A stretch of 64,000 nt of DNA from Xenophilus sp. E41 (lineage in GTDB: Bacteria > Pseudomonadota > Gammaproteobacteria > Burkholderiales > Burkholderiaceae_C): NCBI RefSeq assembly GCF_003671765.1, contig NZ_QPIB01000007.1, positions 186,001-250,000 of the forward strand, written 5' to 3'. The translations under genes were made by a program, and so were the position numbers. Of this stretch, positions 41,727 to 50,936 are shown piece after piece (position 1 is the first letter of the stretch; the number at the start of each line of letters is the position of its first letter). The notes beneath the pieces are model-generated. The model worked only from the letters and a program-made list of their open reading frames with translations. It searched no databases and was not told the DNA's origin.

Positions 41727-42548
41727 TCAACGCACCGCCGGGCTGCCGCCGGCGCGGCGCGCCAGGAACAGCACCAGCCAGGTGACCAGGCCCAGCGCGA
41801 TCGACAGCGAGGCCGCGAGCGCGAAGTTGGCGTAGTTGGTGAACTCGTTGTAGATGGTGATGGGGATCACCTCGAACTTGCTGGCCAGCGTGAAGGCCGT
41901 GCCGAAGGCGCCCATGGCGGTGGCGAACAGGATGGCGCCGCAGGCCAGCGTGGTGGGCGCCAGTTCGGGCACCCACACGTCGCGCACCACGCGCAGGCGC
42001 GAGGCGCCCAGCGAGCGCGCCGCTTCCTCGAGCTGCGGGTTCATCGCCACGGCCGCCGCCGCGTAGGTGGCGATGGCGCGCGGCAGCGAGAAGTACAGGT
42101 AGGCCAGGAAGAGCCCGAGCAGCCCGTAGGCGAAGGTGATGCGCTCGCCGCCGAGGGCGCTGCTGAGGTCGGCCACCAGCCCCTGCCTGCCGCCCAGCAG
42201 GATCACGAAGAAGCCGATGATCACGCCCGGGAAGGACAGCGGCAGCGTGAGCAGCGACAGCAGCACGCGCTTGCCGATGAAGTCGCGGCGCGCGAGGTAG
42301 ATGCCCACGGCCGAGCCCAGCGCGAGCGTGGCGACGGTCACGGCGGCCGACAGCAGCACGGTGTTGACCATGCTCTGCAGGTAGCGGCCGTCGGTGAGTA
42401 CGGCGAAGTAGGTCGCCCAGCCCTTCTCGGCCGGCAGTGCCAGCAGGCGTGCGATCGGCAGCAGCCAGAAGGCGGCGAAGAAGGCCGCCGCCGGCAGCAG
42501 GCACGCCAGCCGCAGCCAGCGGGCGTTCCCGTTCGTGGAAGCCTTCAT
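41727..42548 (-). CDS. ABC transporter permease (first)
   Basis: The 273-residue inner-membrane permease has six helices. The first is LACLLPAAAFFAAFWLLPIA, and the EAA loop LEEAARSLGASRLRVVRDVW lies between helices 4 and 5. SFPGVIIGFFVILLGG is typical of the first permease of iron/phosphonate-type systems. It starts 17 bp after the binding-protein stop and is followed closely by the second permease, so the pair forms the membrane channel. Confidence 0.92.
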   Translation of the reverse strand: MKASTNGNARWLRLACLLPAAAFFAAFWLLPIARLLALPAEKGWATYFAVLTDGRYLQSMVNTVLLSAAVTVATLALGSAVGIYLARRDFIGKRVLLSLLTLPLSFPGVIIGFFVILLGGRQGLVADLSSALGGERITFAYGLLGLFLAYLYFSLPRAIATYAAAAVAMNPQLEEAARSLGASRLRVVRDVWVPELAPTTLACGAILFATAMGAFGTAFTLASKFEVIPITIYNEFTNYANFALAASLSIALGLVTWLVLFLARRAGGSPAVR

Positions 42549-42565
42549 GCCCGGGATGGCGGCGC

Positions 42566-43579
42566 TCAGCGCACGTCCTTCAGGTAACGGTCGGAGAAGG
42601 CGCGCTGGGCCTGCGCCATGCGTGCATAGTCGACGGCCTTGGCGCGCGCGTAGTCGCTGGCCGGCAGGAACTGGGCTTCCACGTCCTTGGGCATGGCGTT
42701 GGCGCGCACGGGGCGCAGGTAGGCCTTGGCCCAGATCGCCTGGCCTTCGTCGGAGAGCACGAAGTCCAGCACCTTCTTCGCGTCGGCGGCATGCGGGGCC
42801 TTGGCGACCAGGCTCATCACGTAGGGCACGACCACGGTGCCTTCGCTGGGGATGACGAAGGCGACATTGGCCTTGTCCTTGTACTTGGCGCGGTAGGCGT
42901 TGAAGTCGTAGTCCAGCAGGATCGCGATCTCGCCAGACAGCACGCGCGCGTACGAGGTCTGCTTGGGCACGATGGGTTCGTTCTTCTGCAGCTGCTTGAA
43001 GTACTCGATGGCCGGCGTGAAGTTGTCCATGTTGCCGCCGCGCGATTCGTTCACCGCCACGGCACCGACGTAGCCGACGAAGGCCGAGGCGGGGTCGAGG
43101 TAGCCGATCAGCCCCTTGTAGTCGGGCTTGAGCAGGTCGGCCCAGCTTTTGGGAATGGGCTTGCCCTTGAGCGCATCGACGTTGACCATGAAGCCGAGGG
43201 TGCCCGAGTGGATGGTGAACCAGTTGCCGGCCGGGTCCTTCAGGCCGGCGGGAATGTCGTTCCACGCGGCCGGCTTGTAGGGTTCGACCACGCCGTCCTT
43301 CTGCGCCTGGATGGCGAAGGTCACGCCGAGGTAGGTGACGTCGGCCACGGGGCTCGCCTTCTCGGCCACCAGCTGGGCCAGGGCCTGGCCCGAGTTCTTG
43401 TTGTCGGCCGGCACGGTGACGCCGGTCTTGGCCTTGATGGCGCGCAACTGCGTGCCCCAGTCGGCCCACTCGGTCGGGCAGTTGTAGCAAATGGCGGTCT
43501 GTGCCATGGCGCCGCCGGCGACGAGGCCGGCCGCGAGCACGGCCGCGCGGGCGATGCGGTGGAAGGTGACGAAAGACAT
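42566..43579 (-). CDS. ABC transporter periplasmic substrate-binding protein
   Basis: The 337-residue precursor has a signal peptide (about 1-26, cleavage after AMA). The mature start contains QTAICYNCPTEWADW with two Cys close together. The fold motifs (ADVTYLGVTFAIQAQKDG, SGTLGFMVNVDALKGK, EIAILLDYDFNAYRAKY, PSEGTVVVPYVMSLV) match the extracellular solute-binding family used for iron, thiamine and phosphonates. AGGAG precedes the ATG. It is the first transport gene after lacI and sets the substrate, which the GpdQ-like gene suggests is a phosphodiester. Confidence 0.9.
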   Translation of the reverse strand: MSFVTFHRIARAAVLAAGLVAGGAMAQTAICYNCPTEWADWGTQLRAIKAKTGVTVPADNKNSGQALAQLVAEKASPVADVTYLGVTFAIQAQKDGVVEPYKPAAWNDIPAGLKDPAGNWFTIHSGTLGFMVNVDALKGKPIPKSWADLLKPDYKGLIGYLDPASAFVGYVGAVAVNESRGGNMDNFTPAIEYFKQLQKNEPIVPKQTSYARVLSGEIAILLDYDFNAYRAKYKDKANVAFVIPSEGTVVVPYVMSLVAKAPHAADAKKVLDFVLSDEGQAIWAKAYLRPVRANAMPKDVEAQFLPASDYARAKAVDYARMAQAQRAFSDRYLKDVR

Positions 43580-43642
43580 GGAGAAGCTCCTGGGATGGAT
43601 GGGTGGTTGTTGTGGGGAGAAAAAAGAGAAAAGGGGCGCCGC

Positions 43643-44647
43643 CTAGGCGAGGCCCGGCGCCTGCGCGCACGATTCGCCGACGCGGAACACGTGCGGCAGC
43701 AGCACGCTGTCCGCGGGCACAAGGGGCTGGCCCTGCGCGAGCGCCGCAGTCAGCAGGTCGACACTGGTCTTGCCGATGTCGATGTTGGGTTGGGCGATGG
43801 TGCTCAGCGCGGGCATGAGGTCTTCGCCCAGCGCGATGCCGTCGAAGCCGACCACCGACAGCGCCTGCGGCACCGGGAGGCCGCCCAGGTGCGCGGCGCG
43901 GATGCTGCGGATGGCCAGCAGGTCGTTCGAGCACACCAGCGCCGTCGGCCGCCGGTGTTCGGACAGGGCACGCGCGATCACGTCGCCCGCCGCTTCGACG
44001 AAGGGCACCTCGATGAGCGGCGGCGGCGCGAAGCCCGCTTCGTCCATGCCCCGCAGGAAGCCCTGGTAGCGCTGCTGCGCGCGGTCCGATGCGGCCAGCG
44101 TGCCGCTCACCATGGCGATGTGGCGGTGGCCGAGCAGGGCCAGGCGCGCCACCACGTCGGCCACGGCGGCCTCGCCGTCGACGCCGACGCAGGGGTGGGC
44201 GGCATGGCGGTTGTAGGCCAGCACGTAGGGCGTGCCGGCCTGCGCCAGGCGCTGCAGCGTGGTCGAGGTGGACGGGTTGGCCACCACCAGGATGAAGCCG
44301 TCGACGTTGCTGCCCTGGAGCAGGCCCACGGCGCGTTCTTCCTCGTCGATGCGGTAGCCGGAGGTGACCGGCATGATCGCGTAGCCCTGCGCTGCGGCGG
44401 CGGCGGCGATGCCCTGCAGGCACTCGGCGAAGGTGGGGTTCATGAGCGTGGGCAGCACCACGCCCAGCACCCGGCTGCGCTGAGTGCGCAAGGTGCGCGC
44501 GCTGGCGTTGGGCACGTAGCCCAGCTCGCGCGCGACGCGCTCCACCAGCTCGCGCGTGGCGGGCGTCACCTTGTCCGGCAGGTTGAAGGCGCGCGAGACG
44601 GTTGCGACGGAAACGCCGGCGCGTCGTGCGACTTTCTGGATGCTCAT
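43643..44647 (-). CDS. LacI-family transcriptional repressor
   Basis: The 334-residue regulator has a LacI helix-turn-helix at the very N-terminus (SIQKVARRAGVSVATVSRAF, about 2-22) and the hinge helix NASARTLRTQRS. A periplasmic-binding-type effector domain follows (VLGVVLPTLMNPTFAE, DGFILVVANPS, VVGFDGIALGEDLMPALSTI). It heads the ABC/phosphodiesterase operon, 63 bp ahead of the binding-protein gene. A perfect 16-bp palindrome 28 bp upstream of its start is a probable operator, so it most likely represses itself and the operon. Confidence 0.93.
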   Translation of the reverse strand: MSIQKVARRAGVSVATVSRAFNLPDKVTPATRELVERVARELGYVPNASARTLRTQRSRVLGVVLPTLMNPTFAECLQGIAAAAAAQGYAIMPVTSGYRIDEEERAVGLLQGSNVDGFILVVANPSTSTTLQRLAQAGTPYVLAYNRHAAHPCVGVDGEAAVADVVARLALLGHRHIAMVSGTLAASDRAQQRYQGFLRGMDEAGFAPPPLIEVPFVEAAGDVIARALSEHRRPTALVCSNDLLAIRSIRAAHLGGLPVPQALSVVGFDGIALGEDLMPALSTIAQPNIDIGKTSVDLLTAALAQGQPLVPADSVLLPHVFRVGESCAQAPGLA

Positions 44648-44674
44648 GGGCGAACCACTTGGTGGGGCGTGTTC

Positions 44675-44690
44675 ATGTAATCGATTACAT
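44675..44690. promoter_or_regulatory. LacI-type operator palindrome
   Basis: ATGTAATCGATTACAT is a perfect 16-bp palindrome containing the central CG typical of LacI/GalR operators. It lies 28-43 bp upstream of the lacI start. It is AT-rich in a GC-rich region. The remaining 195-bp gap towards lspA shows only GC-rich inverted repeats near 44801-44830. Confidence 0.85.
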
Positions 44691-44842
44691 TAGGCGCCGC
44701 GAGTATGACGCCGTGATGACGTCGAACAGAAGTGGTGGAAACCCGCCCGTCGATGGCCGGGCTGCGCGCGAACGCTAGCGCGGGGCGCAGCCGTGGCCCG
44801 CCCGCGCGTCGGCGCGGGCGCTGCGAACGGCGCGAGCCGGCG

Positions 44843-45361
44843 TCAGGCCTTCTCGTCGCTGCGCACGCGACGCAGCTCGTCCAGGATCAGGCAGATGGCG
44901 CCCAGCGTGATGGCGCTGTCGGCCAGGTTGAAGGCCGGGAAGTGGCGGCCGGCCCAGTGGAAGTCGAGGAAGTCGACCACGTAGCCGTGCATCAGGCGGT
45001 CGATCACGTTGCCCACCGCGCCGCCCAGGATGCAGGCCATGGCGAAGCCGAAGAGCTTCTGGCCACGGTGCTTGTGCAGCATCCAGACGATGAAGACGCC
45101 GGCGCCGATGCCGATGGCGGTGAAGAACCAGCGCTGCCAGCCCGAAGCGCCGGCCAGGAAGGAGAAGGCCGCGCCGGTGTTGTGCCAGCGGCCGATGTTG
45201 AAGAAGCTCGTGACGACGGTGAAGTCGTACAGCCGGTAGGCGCCGAGGATCAGCGTCTTGGTCCACTGGTCGGCGATGAAGATCAGCAGCGCCAGCGCGA
45301 GCCAGGGCCAGATGCCGGCCCGGGTCGTGCCGGCGGGCGAGGGCGCCACCGCGGGCGTCAT
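44843..45361 (-). CDS. lspA: lipoprotein signal peptidase II
   Basis: LspA is the inner-membrane aspartyl protease that removes signal peptides from diacylated prolipoproteins. The 172-residue protein has four helices and both catalytic boxes: [18 protein letters not shown] and [13 protein letters not shown]. The motif [17 protein letters not shown] is also conserved. ATG 45361 overlaps the stop of ileS by 4 bp, the normal coupling for ileS-lspA. A hydrophilic 15-residue N-terminal extension precedes helix 1. Confidence 0.96.
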   Translation of the reverse strand: MTPAVAPSPAGTTRAGIWPWLALALLIFIADQWTKTLILGAYRLYDFTVVTSFFNIGRWHNTGAAFSFLAGASGWQRWFFTAIGIGAGVFIVWMLHKHRGQKLFGFAMACILGGAVGNVIDRLMHGYVVDFLDFHWAGRHFPAFNLADSAITLGAICLILDELRRVRSDEKA

Positions 45362-48216
45362 GCGTGGCTCCGCGCTTCGCCGGCGCCGTACAGGTTGGCG
45401 GTGCAGCGGCCGCAGATGGTCGGGTGGGCCGCGTCACTGCCGACGTCGGCGCGCCAGTGCCAGCAGCGCTCGCACTTGGTGTCGGAACTGGCCACGACGC
45501 CCGTGGACAGGGCGTCACCTGCGATCAATTCGATCGCGGAGGTGATGAAGACGAACTTCAGGTCGTCGCCCAGCGAGGACAGCAACGCATGGTCCTCGGG
45601 CGCCACGGTCAGCGTCACGTTGGCCTGCAGCGACGAGCCCAGCTGGCCCGCGGCGCGCACCGCCTCGATGTCCTTGTTGACCGCGTCGCGGATCTCGCGG
45701 ATGCGCGACCACTTGGCCAGCAGCGCCGCGTCGGGCTCGCCGAACGCGCTGTACGTTTCCATGAAGATGGACTCGGACTGGCCGGCGAACTTCCAGGCCT
45801 CCTCGGCGGTGAAGCTGAGGAAGGGCGCCATCCAGCGCAGCATCGCCTGGGTGATGTGCCACAGCGCGGTCTGCGCGCTGCGGCGCGCGCGCGAGCAAGG
45901 CGCGGTGGTGTAGAGCCGGTCCTTGAGCACGTCGAGGTAGAAGGCGCCCAGGTCCTCGGAGCAGTAGACCTGCAGCTTGGCCACCACCGGGTGGAACTCG
46001 TACACCTCGTAGTGGGCCAGCACCTCGGCCTGGAACTGCGCGGCGCGCGCCAGCGCGTAGCGGTCGATCTCGAAGAGCTCGTCCAGCGGCACGCCATCCT
46101 TCGCGATGTCGAAGTCGCTGGTGTTGGCCAGCAGGAAGCGCAGCGTGTTGCGGATGCGGCGGTAGGCATCGACCACGCGGGCGAGGATCTTGTCGTCGCC
46201 GGCGATGTCGCCCGAGTAGTCGCTCGCGGCCACCCACAGGCGGATGATCTCGGAGCCCAGCTTGTTGCTGATCTCCTGCGGCTCGATGCCGTTCTTGAGC
46301 GACTTGCTCATCTTGCGGCCCTGGCTGTCGACCGTGAAGCCGTGCGTCAGCAGGCCCTTGTAGGGCGCGCGGCCTTCCAGCGCGCTGGCCAGCAGCAAGG
46401 ACGAATGGAACCACCCGCGATGCTGGTCATGGCCTTCCAGGTACAGGTCGGCCTCGGGGCCGACCTCGTGGAACTGCGGCGCATGTGTGCCGCGCAGCAC
46501 GTGGAAGAAGGTCGAGCCGGAGTCGAACCACACCTCGAGGATGTCGCTGCTCTTGGTGTAGTTCGGCGCGTCGTCGGCGCCGAGGATTTCCTCGGTGGTG
46601 ACGCGGCTCCAGGCCTCGATGCCCCCCTGCTCGACGATGGCGGCGGCCTGGTCGAGGATCTCCATCGTGCGCGGGTGCAGCTCGCCCGTCTCCCTGTGCA
46701 GGAAGAAGGGGATCGGCACGCCCCAGCTGCGCTGGCGCGAGATGCACCAGTCGGGCCGGTTGGCGATCATGTCGTGCAGGCGTGCCTTGCCGTTCTCGGG
46801 GTAGAAGCCCGTCTGCTCGATGGCGTCGAGGGCGATCTGCCGCAGGGTCTTCGCCGGCTTGGCACCGGGATTCGTGAACACGCCTTCGCCTTCGTCCATG
46901 CGGATGAACCACTGCGCCGCGGCACGGTAGATCACCGGCGTCTTGTGGCGCCAGCAGTGCGGGTAGCTGTGGCTGATGGTCTCGGTGGTCAGCAGCCGGC
47001 CGGCGCCGCGCAGCGCCTCGATGATGTGCGGCACCGCCTTCCAGATGTTCTGGCCGCCGAAGAGCGGGAAGTCGGCTGCGTAGCTGCCGTTGCCCTGCAC
47101 CGGGTTCAGGATGTCGTCGTAGGTGAGGCCGTGCGCGACGCAGGAGTTGAAGTCGTCCAGGCCGTAGGCGGGCGAGGAGTGCACGATGCCGGTGCCGTCG
47201 GTGGCGGTGGCGTAGTCGGCCAGGTACACGGGCGCGAGGCGGCGGTAGCCGTAGCTGCCGTCGTCGCTCTGCACGTCGTACATCGGGTGTTCGAATTCCA
47301 GGCCGCCCAGCGCTTCGCCCTTGACGGTGGCGATCACCTGGCCATCGAGCGCGTAGCGCGTCATGCACATCTCGACCAGCGACTCGGCCACGATCAAGAG
47401 GCCCTTGTCGGTGTCGACCAGCGCGTAGACGAGCTCGGGGTTGAGGTTGAGCGCCTGGTTGGCCGGGATAGTCCAGGCGGTGGTGGTCCAGATGACGGCG
47501 AACACGTCGCCCAGCGCGTCGGGACGGCCGAAGGCGGCCAGCACCTTGTCGCGGTCATGGGCCTTGAAGGCGACGTCGATGGTCTGCGACTTCTTGTCCT
47601 GGTACTCGATCTCGAACTCGGCCAGGGACGAGCCGCAGTCGAAGCACCAGTACACCGGCTTGAGCCCGCGGTAGACGAAGCCGCGCTCGATGACCTTCTT
47701 GAAGGCGCGGATCTCGCCGGCCTCGTTGGCGAAGTCCATCGTCTTGTAGGGGTGGTCCCATTCGCCCAGCACGCCCAGGCGCTGGAAGTCGGCCATCTGC
47801 TGCGCGATCTGCTCGGTGGCGTAGGCGCGGCTCTTGGCCTGCATCTCGTCGCGGCTCAGGTTGCGGCCGTACTGCTTTTCGATGGCGTTCTCGATCGGCA
47901 GGCCGTGGCAGTCCCAGCCCGGCACGTAGAGCGCGTCGAAGCCCTTGAGCTGGCGCGCCTTGGTGATCATGTCCTTGAGGATCTTGTTCACCGCGTGGCC
48001 CATGTGGATCTGGCCGTTGGCGTAGGGCGGGCCGTCGTGCAGGATGAACTTGGGCGCCCCGGCGCGGGCCACGCGCAGGCGCTTGTACAGGCCCTCGTCG
48101 TTCCACTGCCTGACCCAGCCCGGCTCGCGCTTGGGCAGGTCGCCACGCATGGGGAAGGGGGTGTCGGGCAGGTTCAGCGTGGCGCGGTAGTCGGTGGGTT
48201 GGGCAGCGTCAGACAT
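45358..48216 (-). CDS. ileS: isoleucyl-tRNA synthetase
   Basis: This class I synthetase charges tRNA-Ile and edits valine. The 952-residue product has HIGH as H71-M-G-H74 ([15 protein letters not shown]) and KMSKS at 635-639 (RKMSKSLKN). It also has an editing domain with [13 protein letters not shown] and a C-terminal zinc site with CERCWHWR and CGRC. It is bacterial type 1 by these features. It lies between ribF and lspA on the minus strand, and the 122-bp leader contains a long imperfect inverted repeat. Confidence 0.98.
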   Translation of the reverse strand: MSDAAQPTDYRATLNLPDTPFPMRGDLPKREPGWVRQWNDEGLYKRLRVARAGAPKFILHDGPPYANGQIHMGHAVNKILKDMITKARQLKGFDALYVPGWDCHGLPIENAIEKQYGRNLSRDEMQAKSRAYATEQIAQQMADFQRLGVLGEWDHPYKTMDFANEAGEIRAFKKVIERGFVYRGLKPVYWCFDCGSSLAEFEIEYQDKKSQTIDVAFKAHDRDKVLAAFGRPDALGDVFAVIWTTTAWTIPANQALNLNPELVYALVDTDKGLLIVAESLVEMCMTRYALDGQVIATVKGEALGGLEFEHPMYDVQSDDGSYGYRRLAPVYLADYATATDGTGIVHSSPAYGLDDFNSCVAHGLTYDDILNPVQGNGSYAADFPLFGGQNIWKAVPHIIEALRGAGRLLTTETISHSYPHCWRHKTPVIYRAAAQWFIRMDEGEGVFTNPGAKPAKTLRQIALDAIEQTGFYPENGKARLHDMIANRPDWCISRQRSWGVPIPFFLHRETGELHPRTMEILDQAAAIVEQGGIEAWSRVTTEEILGADDAPNYTKSSDILEVWFDSGSTFFHVLRGTHAPQFHEVGPEADLYLEGHDQHRGWFHSSLLLASALEGRAPYKGLLTHGFTVDSQGRKMSKSLKNGIEPQEISNKLGSEIIRLWVAASDYSGDIAGDDKILARVVDAYRRIRNTLRFLLANTSDFDIAKDGVPLDELFEIDRYALARAAQFQAEVLAHYEVYEFHPVVAKLQVYCSEDLGAFYLDVLKDRLYTTAPCSRARRSAQTALWHITQAMLRWMAPFLSFTAEEAWKFAGQSESIFMETYSAFGEPDAALLAKWSRIREIRDAVNKDIEAVRAAGQLGSSLQANVTLTVAPEDHALLSSLGDDLKFVFITSAIELIAGDALSTGVVASSDTKCERCWHWRADVGSDAAHPTICGRCTANLYGAGEARSHA

Positions 48217-48234
48217 GGTGGGTGCGAACGAAAA

Positions 48235-48317
48235 GAGCTTCGACAGGCTCAGCCCGAGCGGCGGCGGCCGTCGGCGAAAAGGGGGATGAGCCGTTCGCCC
48301 CGAGCTTGTCCAAGGGC
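48235..48317. repeat. CTTCGACAGGCTC-type inverted repeat in the ileS leader
   Basis: Two 27-nt arms, 48235-48261 (containing CTTCGACAGGCTCAGCCCGA) and 48291-48317 (containing CGCCCCGAGCTTGTCCAAGG), are imperfect reverse complements (19 of 27) around a 29-bp spacer. I recognise this as a widely scattered intergenic repeat of proteobacteria. It lies between ribF and ileS, where it could form a long hairpin in the transcript. Confidence 0.75.
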
Positions 48318-48338
48318 GGCAGCACGTGGCGTGCAGGG

Positions 48339-49388
48339 CTAAATTCGGTCGCGCGTGGTCTGGCGCCGGGTTTCCGCGTGGGGATTGCTGTGCGTGGCTG
48401 CGAAGAAGGCGCGTGCGTCGTCACGGTCCTTGGCGATGCCCGCGGTCAGGGCTTCCAGGCTCGTGTAGCGCAGTTCGTCGTGCAGTTTGGAGAGCAGGTC
48501 CACCCGGACGATTTTACCGTAGGCCCCCTCGGCGCCCAGGCTGGCCGGCCATTCGAGGCAGTGCGTCTCGAGCAGCACCCGCCCGCCGTTGACGTCGTTG
48601 GCGTCGAGCGAGGGGCGCACGCCGAGGTTGGCCACGCCCGGCAGCGGCCGCTCGGTCAGGCCGTGCACCAGCACCGCGAAGATGCCGCTGGCGGCCGGCT
48701 TCCAGTGCTTGAAGCGCAGGTTGAGCGTGCGAAAGCCGTCGCTGCCGCCGGGGTGCGAGGCGCCCAGCGCCCGGCCCAGCTTGCGCCCGTGCACCACGTG
48801 GCCCGAGATGGCGTAGGGCCGGCCGAGCAGGGCCTGCACGTCGGCCATGCGGCCCTGCGCGAGCGCGTCACGGACGGCAGAGCTCGACACGCGCAGACCG
48901 TGCACTTCATAGCTGTTCATGCGGGCCACGTCGAAGCCGTGCTGCGCGCCGGCCGCATCGAGCATGGCGTAGTCGCCCGCGCGCTTCGCACCGAAGCGGA
49001 AGTCGTCGCCGACCAGCACGTAGCGCGCACCCAGCCCGTCGATCAGCACGTCGCGGATGAACTGCTCGGGCGGCTGGCTGGCCAGGCGCGCGTCGAAAGG
49101 CAGGACGATCGTCTGGTCGACCCCGTTGGCCGCGAGTTCGCAGAGCTTGTCGCGCAGGCTGGCGATGCGCGCCGGCGCGAGTTCGGGCCGCTTGGTCACC
49201 CCGGCGAAGTAGTCGCGCGGGTGCGGCTCGAAGGTCATGACGCAGCTGGGCAGGCCGCGCTGCCGGGCCTCGGCATTGAGCAGCGCCAGCATGGCCTGGT
49301 GCCCGCGGTGCACCCCATCGAAGTTGCCGATGGTGAGCGCGCACGCAGGCGCCACGCCGGGGTGCCGGAAGCCACGGAATATCTGCAT
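48339..49388 (-). CDS. ribF: bifunctional riboflavin kinase / FAD synthetase
   Basis: RibF phosphorylates riboflavin to FMN and adenylates it to FAD. The 349-residue protein has the N-terminal nucleotidyltransferase domain ([43 protein letters not shown]). The C-terminal kinase domain follows ([34 protein letters not shown]). The C-terminus is extended by about 20 polar residues. It is the first gene of the ribF-ileS-lspA cluster on the minus strand and is divergent from the HNH gene. Confidence 0.97.
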   Translation of the reverse strand: MQIFRGFRHPGVAPACALTIGNFDGVHRGHQAMLALLNAEARQRGLPSCVMTFEPHPRDYFAGVTKRPELAPARIASLRDKLCELAANGVDQTIVLPFDARLASQPPEQFIRDVLIDGLGARYVLVGDDFRFGAKRAGDYAMLDAAGAQHGFDVARMNSYEVHGLRVSSSAVRDALAQGRMADVQALLGRPYAISGHVVHGRKLGRALGASHPGGSDGFRTLNLRFKHWKPAASGIFAVLVHGLTERPLPGVANLGVRPSLDANDVNGGRVLLETHCLEWPASLGAEGAYGKIVRVDLLSKLHDELRYTSLEALTAGIAKDRDDARAFFAATHSNPHAETRRQTTRDRI

Positions 49389-49393
49389 TGGGT

Positions 49394-49410
49394 GTTATGT
49401 TTTTGATAGC
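49394..49410 (-). repeat. 17-bp palindromic repeat, copy 7 (ribF-HNH intergenic)
   Basis: GTTATGTTTTTGATAGC, whose reverse complement is GCTATCAAAAACATAAC, is followed by AGCCGATGCCCGGTGGATGG. It starts only 5 bp before the ribF ATG, so it covers the ribF ribosome-binding region. The rest of the gap includes an AAGGAGG for the HNH gene. Confidence 0.65.
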
Positions 49411-49530
49411 AGCCGATGCCCGGTGGATGGGCCTTGGCGGGCAAGTTGTCATCAAAGCGGGTTATATTGTGGCGCGTTCGCTGTATTCCCATCCCCCGTT
49501 CGGTTCTCTTTGTTCAAGGAGGCTTGTGTG

Positions 49531-50088
49531 GTGAAGGTATTGAAGCTGTCGGCCCAGGGCCTGCCGCAATCGTGGATCTCGCTGGAACAGGCGGTGACCC
49601 ACTACGCGGCGGACGAGGTGCGCTGGGAGGCGGGCGGGCAGATCGCGCTGTTCCGCGGCGGCCACAACGCCGTCACCGGCGAGCAGTCGCAGATCGCGGT
49701 GAGCAGCATCATCGGCACCAAGGGCGTGCCGCGCATCAACCCCTTCCAGCTGCGTCCGGGCCTCACCAACAGCAAGCTCTTCGCGCGCGACCGCAACGTC
49801 TGCGCCTACTGCGGCGGCCACTTCCACGAAGACGAGCTCACGCGCGAGCACATCGTCCCCTTCGCGCAGAACGGCGTGGACCACTGGATGAACGTGGTCA
49901 CCGCCTGCCGCCCGTGCAACCACCGCAAGAGCAGCCGCACGCCCGAGCAGGCCCACATGCCCCTGCTGTACACGCCCTACGTCCCCAGCCTCTGGGAAGA
50001 CTTCATCCTGCGCAACCGCCGCATCCTGGCCGACCAGATGGAGTTCCTGATGGCGCACATCCCGAGCAGTTCGCGGCTGCACGGCTAG
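49531..50088 (+). CDS. HNH endonuclease family protein
   Basis: The 185-residue protein has a C-terminal HNH nuclease domain: C91-x2-C94 (CAYCGG), His107 in REHIVPFAQNG, Asn in DHWMNVVTAC and C126-x2-C129 followed by NHRKSS. The two CxxC pairs form the structural zinc and H/N/H the ββα-metal site. GTG 49531 (or GTG 49528) is the start, with a strong AAGGAGG at 49516-49522. The N-terminal 70 residues are conserved in a stand-alone proteobacterial group of unknown biological role. No methylase or phage gene is adjacent, and a terminator follows. Confidence 0.9.
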   Translation: MKVLKLSAQGLPQSWISLEQAVTHYAADEVRWEAGGQIALFRGGHNAVTGEQSQIAVSSIIGTKGVPRINPFQLRPGLTNSKLFARDRNVCAYCGGHFHEDELTREHIVPFAQNGVDHWMNVVTACRPCNHRKSSRTPEQAHMPLLYTPYVPSLWEDFILRNRRILADQMEFLMAHIPSSSRLHG

Positions 50089-50110
50089 CGGCAGTTGCTC
50101 CCATGCAAGA

Positions 50111-50135
50111 AGAGGCGCGACGGCGCCTCTTTTTT
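50111..50135 (+). terminator. rho-independent terminator after HNH gene
   Basis: AGAGGCGC (50111-50118) pairs with GCGCCTCT (50123-50130), loop GACG, followed by TTTTT. It lies between the convergent HNH and enoyl-CoA-hydratase-like genes. Confidence 0.9.
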
Positions 50136-50145
50136 CGTCGTCGGT

Positions 50146-50928
50146 TCAGCCGCGCCAGGCCGGTCGGCGTTTTTCCAGGAAGGCCTGCACGCCTTCCAGC
50201 GCCGCGCCGTCGATCATGTTGGCCGCCATGGTGCGGCTGGCGTCCTGCAGCGCGGCCTCCGTGCCGCACTCGAGCTGGCGGTAGAACAGGGCCTTGCCCA
50301 TCTCCAGCGCGACGCGGGGCTTGTCGAGGATGCGCGCGAGCAGGGCCTCCATTTCCGCATCCAGCGCCGGGGCCGGCACCACGCGGTTGACCAGGCCGCG
50401 TTCGCGCGCAGTCTCGGCGTCGATGAAGTCGCCGGTCACCAGCATCTCGAAGGCGGCCTTGCGCGACACGTTGCGCGAGACGGTGACGGCCGGCGTCGAA
50501 CAGAAGAGGCCGACGTCGATGCCGCTGGTGGCGAAGCGCGCGTCGCTCGATGCCACGGCCAGGTCGCACAGCGCCACCAGCTGGCAGCCAGCCGCGGTGG
50601 CGATGCCGTGCACGCGTGCGACCACGGGCACGGGCAGCCGGTGCAGGGCCAGCATCATCGCGCTGCAGCGGGCGAAGAGGGTCTCGTAGTAGGCCTGCTC
50701 GGGGGTGGCGCGCATCTGGCGCAGGTCGTGGCCGGCGCAGAAGGCCTTGCCCGCGCCGGCGATGACCACCGCACGCAGGGATTCGTCGTGCGCCAGGCGC
50801 TCGGCCGCGCCGTGCAGGGCGTCGATCAACGCTTCCGACAGCGCGTTGAACGCCTCCGGGCGGTTGAGCGTCAGCGTGACGACGCCGCGCGCATCGCGGT
50901 TCTCCAGCAGCACCGGCGCATCGGTCAT
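50146..50928 (-). CDS. enoyl-CoA hydratase/isomerase family protein (ECHDC3-like)
   Basis: The 260-residue crotonase-fold protein has oxyanion-hole segments AGAGKAFCAGHDL and HGIATAAGCQLVALCDL. The catalytic Glu found in true hydratases at the PE-x-x-LG position is replaced in SGIDVGLFCSTPAVTV. This is the pattern I recall for ECHDC3-type proteins, whose reaction is uncertain. The C-terminus ALEGVQAFLEKRRPAW is standard. It lies 8 bp after the lipoprotein lipase gene, downstream of acyl-CoA dehydrogenase genes, and may share their fatty-acid theme. Confidence 0.88.
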   Translation of the reverse strand: MTDAPVLLENRDARGVVTLTLNRPEAFNALSEALIDALHGAAERLAHDESLRAVVIAGAGKAFCAGHDLRQMRATPEQAYYETLFARCSAMMLALHRLPVPVVARVHGIATAAGCQLVALCDLAVASSDARFATSGIDVGLFCSTPAVTVSRNVSRKAAFEMLVTGDFIDAETARERGLVNRVVPAPALDAEMEALLARILDKPRVALEMGKALFYRQLECGTEAALQDASRTMAANMIDGAALEGVQAFLEKRRPAWRG

Positions 50929-50936
50929 CGCGTGTC

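Noticed and set aside
44740-44840. GC-rich inverted repeats downstream of lspA as a terminator
   Set aside because: No T-tract follows on either strand, and many short GC palindromes are expected in such sequence.
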